This document shows, one piece after another, positions 1-10,129 of a stretch of 64,000 nt of DNA (its first letter is position 1; the number at the start of each line of letters is the position of its first letter). The stretch is from Deinococcus multiflagellatus (GTDB lineage Bacteria; Deinococcota; Deinococci; Deinococcales; Deinococcaceae): NCBI RefSeq assembly GCF_020166415.1, contig NZ_JAIQXV010000014.1, positions 62,001-126,000 on the forward strand, read 5' to 3'. The notes beneath the pieces are model-generated. The model did not search any database. It was not told where the DNA came from and was given only the letters and a program-made list of their open reading frames with translations. The position numbers and the translations under genes are program-made.

Positions 1-2
1 CC

Positions 3-1589
3 TATGTGGCCGCGCGTGAATTGCCGGGCCGCCCCAGCAGCCCGGTCCAGACCCTGCGCGCCACGGACCGCCTGACGGGGATGCCGGTGCTGCTGCATGT
101 GCTGCCGCCGCCCCCGTTGCTGCCAGAGCTGCCGGCCCACCCCCACCTGCTCTCCCCCGTGGACAGCGGCGCCGAGGACGGGCTGGCCTATGTGGTCACC
201 GAACTGCCGCTGCAGGCCCGGCCCGCCAGCGACCCCGTTCTGACGGCGCGCGGCGCCCTGGCGGCGCTGCAGGCGCTGCACGGGGGCGGGCTGGTGCACG
301 GGGGCCTCAGCGCCTCGCAACTGTGGAGCGTAGACGGTCAGGTGCTGCTGGCCGGGGCCGGGCTGCCGTGGGGGGGCCAGGCCCGCCCCGAGGACGATCT
401 ATACGCGCTGGCCGTGATCCTGAATGAGCTGGGCGGCCTGCCGCGCGCGCTGTCGCCGCTGGTCACGCACCCGGGCACGCTGAGCGCGGCCCAGGCCCTG
501 GCCCTGCTGAACCGGGACGCCGAGCCGCCCACCCCCGTCCCAGCGGCCCCAGTTCAGGTGACCCCAATCCCGGTGACCCCAGTGCCGGCAGCCCCGGCCG
601 CGCCTGTCCCGGCCCCCAGCGCGCCGGAGCCCGGTGCACCCGCACCAGCCGCCGCTCAGCCCCCTGCCCCGCAGCCGCTGACACCCGACCCCGTTCCAGT
701 CGTCCATGACGGCACGCGCATTGTGCTGGGACCAGCCTCGGCCGCGCCCCCGCCTGCGGCGCCCAGCGGCCCCGAAACGCCCCAGGAGCGGCGCCGCCGC
801 GAGAACGACGCCCGGCGTGCGCAGGCGGCGCTGGATGCCCAGGCAGCCGCCGCCCGCAAGGCCGAGGCCCGCCGCGCCGAGGCCGCCCGCGCGCCGGGGG
901 CCACGGTCCCGGCCCCAGTGCAGATCGGCTTTGAGGACGACCTGCCCACCTGGGCCCCCGGCGAGGCCCCAGCAGAGGCGCCGGGCGCGGCCCGGGTCAC
1001 GGTGCGGGACGTGGAGCGCCTGCCGGCCTCGCTGCGCCGGCCCCAGGCCCCGGCCCCGGCGCCACCTGAACCGGCCCCCAGCCGCCTGCCCCGGCGCACG
1101 GCGGCCGAGCCCATTCGCATTGGCTGGGACGAGGACGATTCCTGGCGTGTGGTGCGCGAGGCCCCGGCCCCCGCGCCCCGGCCCACCCTGCCGGAGTGGG
1201 CCAAGCCCGAATGGTTCGGCCCTCGGCGGGCGGTTGCGGTCCTCGCCGCGCTGCTGGCCCTGTGGGGCGGCTGGTGGGTGCTGTCGCACCGCCAGCCGCA
1301 GGCCACAGCCCCCACCTCAACGCCCACCCCGGCGGTCACGGCGCCCTGCTGCGAGGTGCGCGTGACTGTGCGGGGCGCAGCGGGGGTGGACGCCCGCCTG
1401 AGCGTGATTGAGGCCCCCAGCAGCGCCGGCCTGACCCGGGGCCAGGACCTTGGGCGCGCGCCAGGCGTGCTGCGGCTGCCGGTGCCGGGCACCTACCGCC
1501 TGCGGGTGGCGGCCGACGGCTGGAGCCCCGCCACCCTGACGGTAACGGTGCCGCGCACGCAGCCCGTCACGATTGACCTGAGCGATTAG
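3..1589 (+). CDS. Pseudokinase-like membrane protein with C-terminal PEGA-like domain (5' end possibly outside window)
   Basis: The N-terminal ~170 residues keep the layout of a Ser/Thr kinase C-lobe. A HGGLSASQLW stretch replaces the catalytic HRDxKxxN loop, LAGAG replaces DFG, and PEDDLYALAVILNELGG resembles the subdomain IX helix. The catalytic Asp, the Lys and the metal-binding Asp are missing, so I infer a pseudokinase. Next come ~230 residues of Pro/Ala-rich linker with a short charged, Arg/Ala-rich helical patch, one membrane segment (about residues 410-428, ending GGWWVLSH) and a C-terminal ~80-residue beta-rich domain resembling PEGA domains of bacterial kinases, which would lie outside the membrane. 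The frame is open to the window edge, with GTG at 6 as the first internal start, so the true start may be upstream. No partner kinase is adjacent. Confidence 0.6.
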   Translation, partial: YVAARELPGRPSSPVQTLRATDRLTGMPVLLHVLPPPPLLPELPAHPHLLSPVDSGAEDGLAYVVTELPLQARPASDPVLTARGALAALQALHGGGLVHGGLSASQLWSVDGQVLLAGAGLPWGGQARPEDDLYALAVILNELGGLPRALSPLVTHPGTLSAAQALALLNRDAEPPTPVPAAPVQVTPIPVTPVPAAPAAPVPAPSAPEPGAPAPAAAQPPAPQPLTPDPVPVVHDGTRIVLGPASAAPPPAAPSGPETPQERRRRENDARRAQAALDAQAAAARKAEARRAEAARAPGATVPAPVQIGFEDDLPTWAPGEAPAEAPGAARVTVRDVERLPASLRRPQAPAPAPPEPAPSRLPRRTAAEPIRIGWDEDDSWRVVREAPAPAPRPTLPEWAKPEWFGPRRAVAVLAALLALWGGWWVLSHRQPQATAPTSTPTPAVTAPCCEVRVTVRGAAGVDARLSVIEAPSSAGLTRGQDLGRAPGVLRLPVPGTYRLRVAADGWSPATLTVTVPRTQPVTIDLSD

Positions 1590-1593
1590 GGGT

Positions 1594-1640
1594 CATGGGC
1601 TTTGGGCCATGAGCTTTGGGCCATGGGCCATGAGGGAAAG
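1594..1640. repeat. Word-iterated repeat, left arm (GGGCCATGAG words)
   Basis: Directly after the upstream stop codon the words GGGCTTTGGGCCATGAG and GGGCCATGGGCCATGAGG are repeated with small changes. The complementary words CCATGGCCCATAGCCCATGG occur at 2037-2056. The two could pair across ~400 nt, with a small dispersed repeat between them. A similar self-complementary copy lies at 61946-62023. Confidence 0.55.
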
Positions 1641-1751
1641 ATGGGGAGGGCCGTTGGTGCGACGGCCAGAATCAGCCTTCATGCGTGAATGCATGTTCTG
1701 GATCAGAGGGCCTCGCCGGGCGGCGGAGTCGAGCAGGAACAGCAGCTGATC

Positions 1752-1924
1752 CGGACTGCCGTCCATTTCTAAAACAGCCAGGAAAAGAGTTGGCTGTGCC
1801 TGTGCCGCGGGACCTTCCAGGTCCAATGCCCGGAATTTTCCCTCTCTGCTGCGCCGCTCGGCGCGTCCCTTCGGTCGGGTAAACCCGTTGTTCTACAACT
1901 GATGAACCGGCATCCTTATGAGTT
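1752..1924 (+). repeat. Divergent copy of small dispersed repeat (family A)
   Basis: It shares the ordered blocks of the copies at 3819-4003 and 17956-18096: CCGTCCATTTC near one end, then a hairpin (AACAGCCAG / TTGGCTGT), then CCAATGCCCGGAATTT, then a TTCCCTCTCTG block and GGTCGGG, ending CATCCTTATGAG. The match is clear in block order but diverged in sequence. The rest of the 1590-2125 interval holds the two word-repeat arms and no supportable gene. Confidence 0.55.
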
Positions 1925-2033
1925 CTGGGTATGCGGCTTGGCAGGCGGAGACCATCCAGTTCTGGCACGCAGGGCTTGGACATGCCCAGCAGGCCGCATG
2001 AGTGGGTGCCTACCCGCGCCGCTTCTCCCTCCA

Positions 2034-2066
2034 CCCCCATGGCCCATAGCCCATGGCCTCTCCCCC
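2034..2066. repeat. Word-iterated repeat, right arm
   Basis: CCATGGCCCATAGCCCATGG followed by CTCTCCCCC is complementary to the words at 1594-1640. It lies ~60 bp upstream of guaA. Confidence 0.5.
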
Positions 2067-2125
2067 TCCCCCCGTCTGCCCCGCCCGGACGCGCCACAGA
2101 ACCGCGCATGACACAATCAGGGCCG

Positions 2126-3643
<1,518 letters not shown>

Positions 3644-3649
3644 CCTGAT

Positions 3650-3818
3650 CAATGGTGCGGACAGTTTCAGCGTTTCACAGAGGACGGCCTGACAAACACG
3701 GTGTTTCTCCCCTCCCCCCTCGTGGGGGAGGTCGGGAGGGGGGGAAGCGAGTTGGGCGTGCCAGACGACCTTTCTTCCATGGGCCACTCGCAACGCTTGA
3801 AAAGTGTCCGCACCATTG
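3650..3818. mobile_element. 169-bp MITE-like element, copy 1
   Basis: The ends are inverted repeats: CAATGGTGCGGACAGTTTCA on the left, and the complement of CAATGGTGCGGACACTTTTC on the right. A 5-bp direct repeat, CTGAT, flanks it at 3645-3649 and 3819-3823, as expected for a target-site duplication. The interior holds a strong C-run/G-run hairpin (CCTCCCCCCTCGTGGGGGAGG). It has no coding capacity for a transposase, so it would move only in trans. A second copy of the same length is at 60144-60312. Confidence 0.8.
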
Positions 3819-4003
3819 CTGATACGGATTCCGATTAATTCCGTCATACCTGACGAAATTTTTTCGACCGGACTGGCCCAGCTGCGCAGCAGAGGGAGAA
3901 AGAAAAAGACGGATTTCCGGGAATTGGACTGGCACAGCGCCGAAGGCGGGGAACATCCAGGAAAGAACTGGATGTTCCGGAAATGGACGGCAGTCCGTAT
4001 GAC
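3819..4003 (-). repeat. Small dispersed repeat (family A), long version
   Basis: It starts TGATACGGATTCCG and ends CAGTCCGTATGAC, so the ends are short inverted repeats. On the minus strand it matches the copy at 17956-18096 block by block: CGTCCATTTCCG, a hairpin AACATCCAG/CTGGATGTT, CCAATTCCCGGAAATCCGT, CTTTTTC...TTCTCCCTCTG, GGTCGAAAAAATTTC. Extra GC-rich hairpin segments make it ~44 bp longer. It abuts the MITE-like element. Confidence 0.7.
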
Positions 4004-4108
4004 TGCCGCGGCAGGGGGGCGTGGGCCGGGGCATGGCGCCCCCCCCCGCCCCCTCTCCTGGCCCACGGCCCCACCCACCGGGTGAGCGCGCCGCCCCAGA
4101 CCGCGCGG

Positions 4109-4114
4109 TAAGCT
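4109..4114 (+). promoter_or_regulatory. -10 box TAAGCT upstream of the coupled small ORF
   Basis: TAAGCT lies 7 nt before ATG 4122, the spacing seen before most leaderless starts in this window. This argues that transcription of the HD-GYP operon begins at the small ORF rather than at ATG 4181. Confidence 0.45.
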
Positions 4115-4121
4115 GGGGGGC

Positions 4122-4184
4122 ATGGGCCGCACCCACAGGGGACCCCCCCCGCGCCGGCCGGCTGCGGCGGAGGGCCGAACATGA
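4122..4184 (+). CDS. Putative 20-residue ORF translationally coupled to the HD-GYP gene
   Basis: ATG 4122 opens a 20-codon frame (MGRTHRGPPPRRPAAAEGRT) whose TGA overlaps the ATG of the HD-GYP gene as ATGA. It follows a -10 box at the leaderless distance. The GGAGGG that could serve as ribosome binding site for the downstream start lies inside it. The composition is Arg/Pro-rich with no recognisable domain. It may be a leader whose translation delivers ribosomes to the next start, or chance in GC-rich DNA. Confidence 0.35.
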   Translation: MGRTHRGPPPRRPAAAEGRT

Positions 4185-5830
4185 GCGGCGGCGAGGCGCG
4201 CCGGGCGCTGGCACGTCTGGAGGTGCTGCCCAAACCCGCCCTGCAGGCGCAGGCGGTGGTGCTGCTGGCGCAGTCGGCGCAGGACGTGTTTCAGCGCTGC
4301 GTGGACCTGGCCCTGAGCATCACGCGGGCGTCGTCGGCCCTGATCACGCTCTACCGCCCCGAAGAAGACCTGCTGGAACTGGTGGCCGCCGCCGGGCGGC
4401 ACCGAGAGCAGGCCATTGGCCGGCGCCTGCCCCGGGGCCAGGGGCTGGCGTGGCGGGTGGTGGATTCCGGCGAGGTGCTGCTGCTGGAACGCGCCGACCA
4501 GTACCCAGACGCGGTGTATGTCTCGGGGCAGCGCCACGCCGCAATGTACCTGGGCGTGCCGCTGCTGGACCCGGACGGGCAGGTGCTGGGGGTGCTGTCG
4601 GCCGACACCACCGACAGTCCCGAGCGCCTGGGGCCGGACGACGCCCAGGCCATGCTGCTGCTGGGGCAGGCGGCGGGGGTGGCCTACACGCGCTGGCGCG
4701 CCCTGGAGCACGCCCAGCGCAGCGCCCGGCAATTTGAACGCCTGGCGCAGCTGTCGGCCGAGCTGGCCGGCCAGACCCAGCCGGAAGCCATCGTGCGCTG
4801 CGCGCTGCGGGCGCTGCTGGAACTCAGCGGCTTTACCACGGCGGGCGTGGTGACGGCCGATGAGCGCGGGCTGGCCCAGCTGACCGTGCTGGAGGGCGAA
4901 GCCGACGCCCAGGCGCTGGTGGCCCGCGCCCTGAGCGCGCCGCACGTGCCCAGCGGCATGATCGAGCTGGTGCTGCGCAGCGGCCAGCCGCAGGTGATCG
5001 CCGACTACCAGCGCTGGCCCGGGCGGCGCCCCGACGTGCTGCATGTGCGCAGCGCCGTGGGCGTGCCGCTGCGGCGCGGCCGGCGCACCGCCGGGGTGGT
5101 GTTCCTGCTGAACATGCACCAGCCGGTCGAGATTCCGCGTGACCTGCAGGCGCTGCTGGAAACCGTCTCGGCGCGCATTGAGCAGGCGCTGGACCGCAGC
5201 GCGTCCCTGCAGCACCTGGAACAGACGCGTGAGGCGGCGCTGCGGGCGCTGGGCCGGGTGCTGGAAAGCCGCGACGGCGAAACCTTTGGGCACACCGACC
5301 GCGTGACCACCCTGGCGCTGCGCCTGGGGCGCGCCCTGCACCTGGACCGCACGCAGCTGCAGCACCTGCGCTGGGGGGCCTACCTGCACGATCTGGGCAA
5401 GGTGGGGGTGCACGACCACCTGCTGCGCAAGCCCGGGCCCCTGACCCCCGAGGAGCGCCGGGCCATTGAGCGCCATGTGGTGCTGGGCGACCAGATGCTG
5501 CGCGACGAGGCCTTTGTGCCGCGTGAGGTGCGCGAGGTCGTGCGCTCCCACCATGAACGCTGGGACGGCGCCGGCTACCCCGACGGCCTGGCTGGCGAAG
5601 CGATTCCGCTGCTGGCGCGCATTTTCAGCGTGGTGGATGTCTACGACGCCCTGATCAGTGAGCGGCCCTACAAGTCGGCCTGGACCCCGCAGGCCGCGCG
5701 CGAGTGGCTACGCGGAGCCATGGGCACCCAGTTTGATCCGCAGGTGGTGACCACCTTCCTGGCCCTGCTGGAGCAGGACGCCGCTTTGGGCGCCCCGCCG
5801 GGGCCGGCCGACCCCCTGCCCCCCAGCTGA
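4181..5830 (+). CDS. GAF-GAF-HD-GYP protein, probable cyclic-di-GMP phosphodiesterase
   Basis: 549 residues. Two tandem GAF-type sensor domains occupy roughly 40-170 and 185-330 (the first contains LPRGQGLAWRVVDSGEV; the second ends near the AGVVFLLN segment). An HD-GYP domain follows at ~350-540. The hallmark residues are intact: the HD pair in HDLGK (403-404), HHERWDGAGYP with GYP at 465-467, and the later DVYDAL and ERPYK segments. The family hydrolyses cyclic-di-GMP to pGpG/GMP using a metal centre, and the GAF domains would sense a small ligand or redox state. No membrane segment is seen, so it is cytosolic. The start has GGAGGG 7 nt upstream and overlaps a short upstream ORF. A GGDEF-EAL gene lies 560 bp downstream. 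Confidence 0.9.
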   Translation: MSGGEARRALARLEVLPKPALQAQAVVLLAQSAQDVFQRCVDLALSITRASSALITLYRPEEDLLELVAAAGRHREQAIGRRLPRGQGLAWRVVDSGEVLLLERADQYPDAVYVSGQRHAAMYLGVPLLDPDGQVLGVLSADTTDSPERLGPDDAQAMLLLGQAAGVAYTRWRALEHAQRSARQFERLAQLSAELAGQTQPEAIVRCALRALLELSGFTTAGVVTADERGLAQLTVLEGEADAQALVARALSAPHVPSGMIELVLRSGQPQVIADYQRWPGRRPDVLHVRSAVGVPLRRGRRTAGVVFLLNMHQPVEIPRDLQALLETVSARIEQALDRSASLQHLEQTREAALRALGRVLESRDGETFGHTDRVTTLALRLGRALHLDRTQLQHLRWGAYLHDLGKVGVHDHLLRKPGPLTPEERRAIERHVVLGDQMLRDEAFVPREVREVVRSHHERWDGAGYPDGLAGEAIPLLARIFSVVDVYDALISERPYKSAWTPQAAREWLRGAMGTQFDPQVVTTFLALLEQDAALGAPPGPADPLPPS

Positions 5831-5881
5831 GGGCCGCCGGCCGCGCCACCGCCCTTCATGAACGGGGCCCGGCCCGCCCGG

Positions 5882-5887
5882 TACACT
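5882..5887 (+). promoter_or_regulatory. -10 box TACACT deciding a leaderless GTG start
   Basis: TACACT lies 6 nt before GTG 5894. An in-frame ATG at 5858 lies upstream of this box and would not be on the transcript. Confidence 0.6.
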
Positions 5888-5893
5888 GACCCG

Positions 5894-6277
5894 GTGCGCA
5901 TCTGGCTGACCTGGGCGGCCTTGGGCGGGGCCCTGTGGCTGGGCGCCGGGGCCTGGGCGGCGCCTGGGTGGGCGGCCCAGGGCGCCGCGCTGTTTGCACA
6001 GCCCAGCACACGTGCCGGGGCCCTGCGGGTGGTGGGCGCGGGCGAGCGGCTGGACCTGCGGCGCTGCTCGGCGCTGTGGTGTTTCGTGCGGGTGGGCGAG
6101 CAGGACGGCTGGGTGCTGCGCGCCGCCGTGAACATGGCCGGCGGCTGCGAGGCGCTGGTGCCGGTGGGCCTCAAGGACCTGCGCCGCCACGAGGCCGCCT
6201 ACAGCGCCCAGCGCGACCCGGATGGCAACGGCCGCGCCTGCGACCAGCGCGATTTCTTGCAGATAACAGGCCGCTAA
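5894..6277 (+). CDS. Secreted SH3b-like protein with C-terminal Excalibur-like calcium motif
   Basis: 127 residues from GTG 5894, chosen because TACACT sits 6 nt before it. A signal peptide follows directly (RIWLTWAALGGALWLGAGAWA). The middle resembles a bacterial SH3 domain (LFAQPSTRAGALRVVGAGERL... CFVRVGEQDGWVL). The end has Cys...RRHEAAYSAQRDPDGNGRACD, the spacing of an Excalibur module, whose DxDGDGxACE loop binds calcium; here the loop reads DPDGNGRACD. The likely location is the cell envelope. The substrate is unknown. Confidence 0.7.
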   Translation: MRIWLTWAALGGALWLGAGAWAAPGWAAQGAALFAQPSTRAGALRVVGAGERLDLRRCSALWCFVRVGEQDGWVLRAAVNMAGGCEALVPVGLKDLRRHEAAYSAQRDPDGNGRACDQRDFLQITGR

Positions 6278-6388
6278 ACGTGCCCCCCGCCCGCGCGGCC
6301 CTCTGGCCTGCGGGCAGCCCTCATGAAGGTTGCGGGCGGGCGGCGGCAGGTCAGGGGCCTGTGAGGCTTGCCCCGCTAGCGTGGGCCC

Positions 6389-8884
6389 ATGCCACCCCGC
6401 TCCCGGGCCCGGGCGCCCAGCACCCCGGCCGTGACCCCAGCGCCGGGCCCCCTGCACACCCTGCTGCAGCGGGCCGAGGCCCTGAGCTTTTCCGACACCG
6501 CCCAGGCCGAGGCGCTGCTGGGCCGCGCGCTGGAACTGGCCCGGGCCCAGGGCGACCCGCACGGCGAAGGGCTGGCGCTGGTGATTCTCAGCAGCGTGTA
6601 TTTCTACAATTCCCGCTACCCAGAGGCCATCGCCGCCAACGAGCAAGCCCGCGCCCTGGCCCGCACCCACCAGCTGCCCCTGATTGAAACCCGCGCCCTG
6701 AGCGGCCTGGGCATCAACGCCCGGGTGATGGGTGAATTTGGGCAGGCCATGGAGCACTACCAAGAAGCCCTGCGGCTGGCCCAGTTGGGCGGCGACCAGG
6801 AAAACCAGATGCGCATCCTGATCAATATTGGGGTGCTGCGCATGAACATCGGCGAGTATGACCTTGCGCTGGAAGCCCAGGAGCGGGCCCGCGAACTGGC
6901 GGCGGGGCTGGGGCACCGGGTGGGCCATTCCATTGCCACCGTGAACACGGTGGTCAGCTTTTACCACCTGGGCCGCCACGACGAGGCGGTGACGCTGGCC
7001 GCCGAACACCTGCCCGTGCTGCACGAACTGAAGCTGCGCCAGAACGAGGCGGTGATGCAGGCCTACGTCACCCACGCGCTGGTGGACAGCGGCCAAGCGG
7101 CGCGGGCCGCCGAACTGGGGGCCCAGACGCTGCCCATGGCCCGCGCGCTGGGCAATCAGGAACACCTCGTGAACCTGCAGTCGGGCTACGGGCGGGCACT
7201 GCACCAGCTGGGGGACCTGGAAGAGGCCCAGGCGCAGCTGGGCGCCGCGCTGGCCACGGCGCAGGCCTACGAACTGAAGGTGCTGGAGCGCAACCTGCTG
7301 GAATACCTGGGCGAGGTGTGCGCCGCGCAGGGCGACTGGCAGGCGGCGTATGCCCACAGCCGGGCCTACCAGGCCCTGAACCACGAACTGCACCAGCAGG
7401 ACAACGCGCGCCGGGCCAAGGTGCTGGGCGCCCAGATGCAGCTGGAACTGCACAAGCGCGACGCCGAGGCCGAGCGGCGCCGCAACCTGGAACTCTCGGA
7501 AGTCAATGCGGCCCTGCAGCAGGCACAGAACCACCTGGCCTACCGGGCCACCCACGACCCGCTGACCGGGCTGGCCAACCGCGCCCATTTTCAGGCCGAA
7601 ACCGAGCGGCTGCTGCAGGGCGGCGCCCAGCCCCTGGCCGTGCTGTTTTTAGACCTGGACCGCTTCAAGCAGATCAACGACACGCTGGGCCATGATGTGG
7701 GCGACGAACTGCTACAGCAGGTGGGGCAGCGCCTGACCCGGCTGGTGCGCCGCGGCGATCTGGTGGCGCGCATGGGGGGCGACGAATTCACGCTGCTGCT
7801 GCCGGGCCTGGGCCACAGCGCCGACGCCGAGCGCCTGGCACGCAAGATTCTGCGGGCGCTGGCGGCCCCCTTCGTGGTCAAGGGCCACGAACTGCATGTC
7901 ACGGCCTCGATTGGCGCGGCCGTCTCGCCGCAGGACGGCCGCGACGTGACCACGCTGCAAAAACATGCCGACGTGGCGATGTACCGCGCCAAGCAGGACG
8001 GCAAAAATGAGGTGCGCACCTTCTCCGCTCCCATGGCCGAGGAAGCCAGTGAGCGCGCCCTGCTGGAGCGCGACCTGCGCGAGGCGCTGGGGGGCCCGGA
8101 CCTGACGCTGCACTACCAGCCGCAGGTGGATCTGGACAGCGGCCAGCTGTGCGGCTTTGAGGCGCTGCTGCGCTGGCACCACCCGGCGCACGGCCCGGTG
8201 TCGCCCGCCAAGTTCATTCCGGTGGCCGAGGAAAGCGGGCTGATTGTGCCGCTGGGCGCCTGGGCCCTGCGCGAGGCCTGCCGCCAGGTGGCCGCGTGGC
8301 AGCGCCTGCAGCCGGGGGTCACGGTCAGCGTGAATGTCAGCGCGGTGCAGTTTAACAAGCAGCATTTCACCTCGACCGTGCGTGAGGCCCTGGAGGCCAC
8401 CGGGCTCCCGGCGCGCTGCCTGGTGCTGGAACTGACGGAGCGCACCGTGCTGCAGGACGTGGTGGCCGCCACCCGGCAGCTTGGCCGCCTGCGCGCCCTG
8501 GGCGTGCGCATTTCGCTGGACGACTTTGGCACCGGGCAAAGCAGCCTGGGCCTGCTGCGCCACATTCCCATTGACCACCTGAAAATTGACCGCTCCTTCC
8601 TGCCGCAGCCCAGCGACACGGCCGCGGCGCGGCGCAAGGCCAGCGCGCTGATTGCCACCCTGATCACGCTGGGGCAGGCGCTGCAGCTGCATGTGGTGGG
8701 CGAGGGGGTCGAAACCAGCGAGCAGCGGGCGTTGCTGGCGGGCCTGGGCTGTCCAGCGGCCCAGGGTTACCATCTGGGCCGCCCCATGCCCGCCGAGCAG
8801 GTGGCCGGGCTGCTGGGCGGCCGTCCCGGCCGCGCGGGTCCGGGCGGGGCGCTGCAGGCGGCGGCCCCCCATCCTTTACACTGA
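6389..8884 (+). CDS. TPR-GGDEF-EAL protein (cyclic-di-GMP cyclase/phosphodiesterase)
   Basis: 831 residues. The N-terminal ~370 residues are tetratricopeptide repeats (e.g. the ETRALSGLGINARVMGEF unit), then a short coiled coil leads into a diguanylate cyclase domain. The active-site motif GGDEF is intact at 463-467, and the RRGD five residues before it fits an RxxD inhibitory site. The EAL domain begins ~540 with the signature EALLRW at 591-596, and also has DDFGTGQSS and EGVET, as active enzymes do. Either or both activities could operate, and the TPRs suggest control by a protein partner. No membrane segment is visible. ATG 6389 is 6 nt after TAGCGT (6377-6382), a leaderless start. It ends 40 bp before the ychF start. 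Confidence 0.92.
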   Translation: MPPRSRARAPSTPAVTPAPGPLHTLLQRAEALSFSDTAQAEALLGRALELARAQGDPHGEGLALVILSSVYFYNSRYPEAIAANEQARALARTHQLPLIETRALSGLGINARVMGEFGQAMEHYQEALRLAQLGGDQENQMRILINIGVLRMNIGEYDLALEAQERARELAAGLGHRVGHSIATVNTVVSFYHLGRHDEAVTLAAEHLPVLHELKLRQNEAVMQAYVTHALVDSGQAARAAELGAQTLPMARALGNQEHLVNLQSGYGRALHQLGDLEEAQAQLGAALATAQAYELKVLERNLLEYLGEVCAAQGDWQAAYAHSRAYQALNHELHQQDNARRAKVLGAQMQLELHKRDAEAERRRNLELSEVNAALQQAQNHLAYRATHDPLTGLANRAHFQAETERLLQGGAQPLAVLFLDLDRFKQINDTLGHDVGDELLQQVGQRLTRLVRRGDLVARMGGDEFTLLLPGLGHSADAERLARKILRALAAPFVVKGHELHVTASIGAAVSPQDGRDVTTLQKHADVAMYRAKQDGKNEVRTFSAPMAEEASERALLERDLREALGGPDLTLHYQPQVDLDSGQLCGFEALLRWHHPAHGPVSPAKFIPVAEESGLIVPLGAWALREACRQVAAWQRLQPGVTVSVNVSAVQFNKQHFTSTVREALEATGLPARCLVLELTERTVLQDVVAATRQLGRLRALGVRISLDDFGTGQSSLGLLRHIPIDHLKIDRSFLPQPSDTAAARRKASALIATLITLGQALQLHVVGEGVETSEQRALLAGLGCPAAQGYHLGRPMPAEQVAGLLGGRPGRAGPGGALQAAAPHPLH
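8877..8882 (+). promoter_or_regulatory. -10 box TACACT for ychF, overlapping the end of the GGDEF-EAL gene
   Basis: TACACT overlaps the previous stop codon. The ychF start is ~42 nt further down behind a good AAGGAG (8914-8919), so this is one of the few leadered genes here. Confidence 0.5.
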
Positions 8885-8924
8885 CAGGGTTGCCCTGCCG
8901 CAGGCAGGCGAAGAAGGAGTCATT

Positions 8925-10021
<1,097 letters not shown>

Positions 10022-10022
<1 letters not shown>

Positions 10023-10129
10023 GGGTTGTGGGCTGTGGGTTGTAGGAGGTAGGAAAAGAGGGGCAGGCCGCATTGCTGAGCCTGCTCCTCATCTTTTCCC
10101 ACAACCCACACCCTACGTCCCACAACCCC
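10022..10129. terminator. Long word-iterated hairpin between convergent ychF and mnmE
   Basis: The left arm is made of TTGTGGG/CTGTGGG/TTGTAGG words ending GGAAAAGA. The right arm, TCTTTTCCCACAACCCAC and on to CCCACAACCCC, is its near reverse complement over ~38 bp. The loop contains a smaller GCAGGC/GCCTGC stem. Standing tail to tail between two genes, it probably terminates both. Confidence 0.65.

Noticed and set aside
1594..2066. CRISPR array suggested by repeated words
   Set aside because: The units are short, variable and self-complementary, with no regular spacers and no cas genes anywhere in the window.
5708..7588. 626-residue minus-strand frame
   Set aside because: Antisense shadow of the HD-GYP, SH3-like and GGDEF-EAL genes, with no domain signatures.
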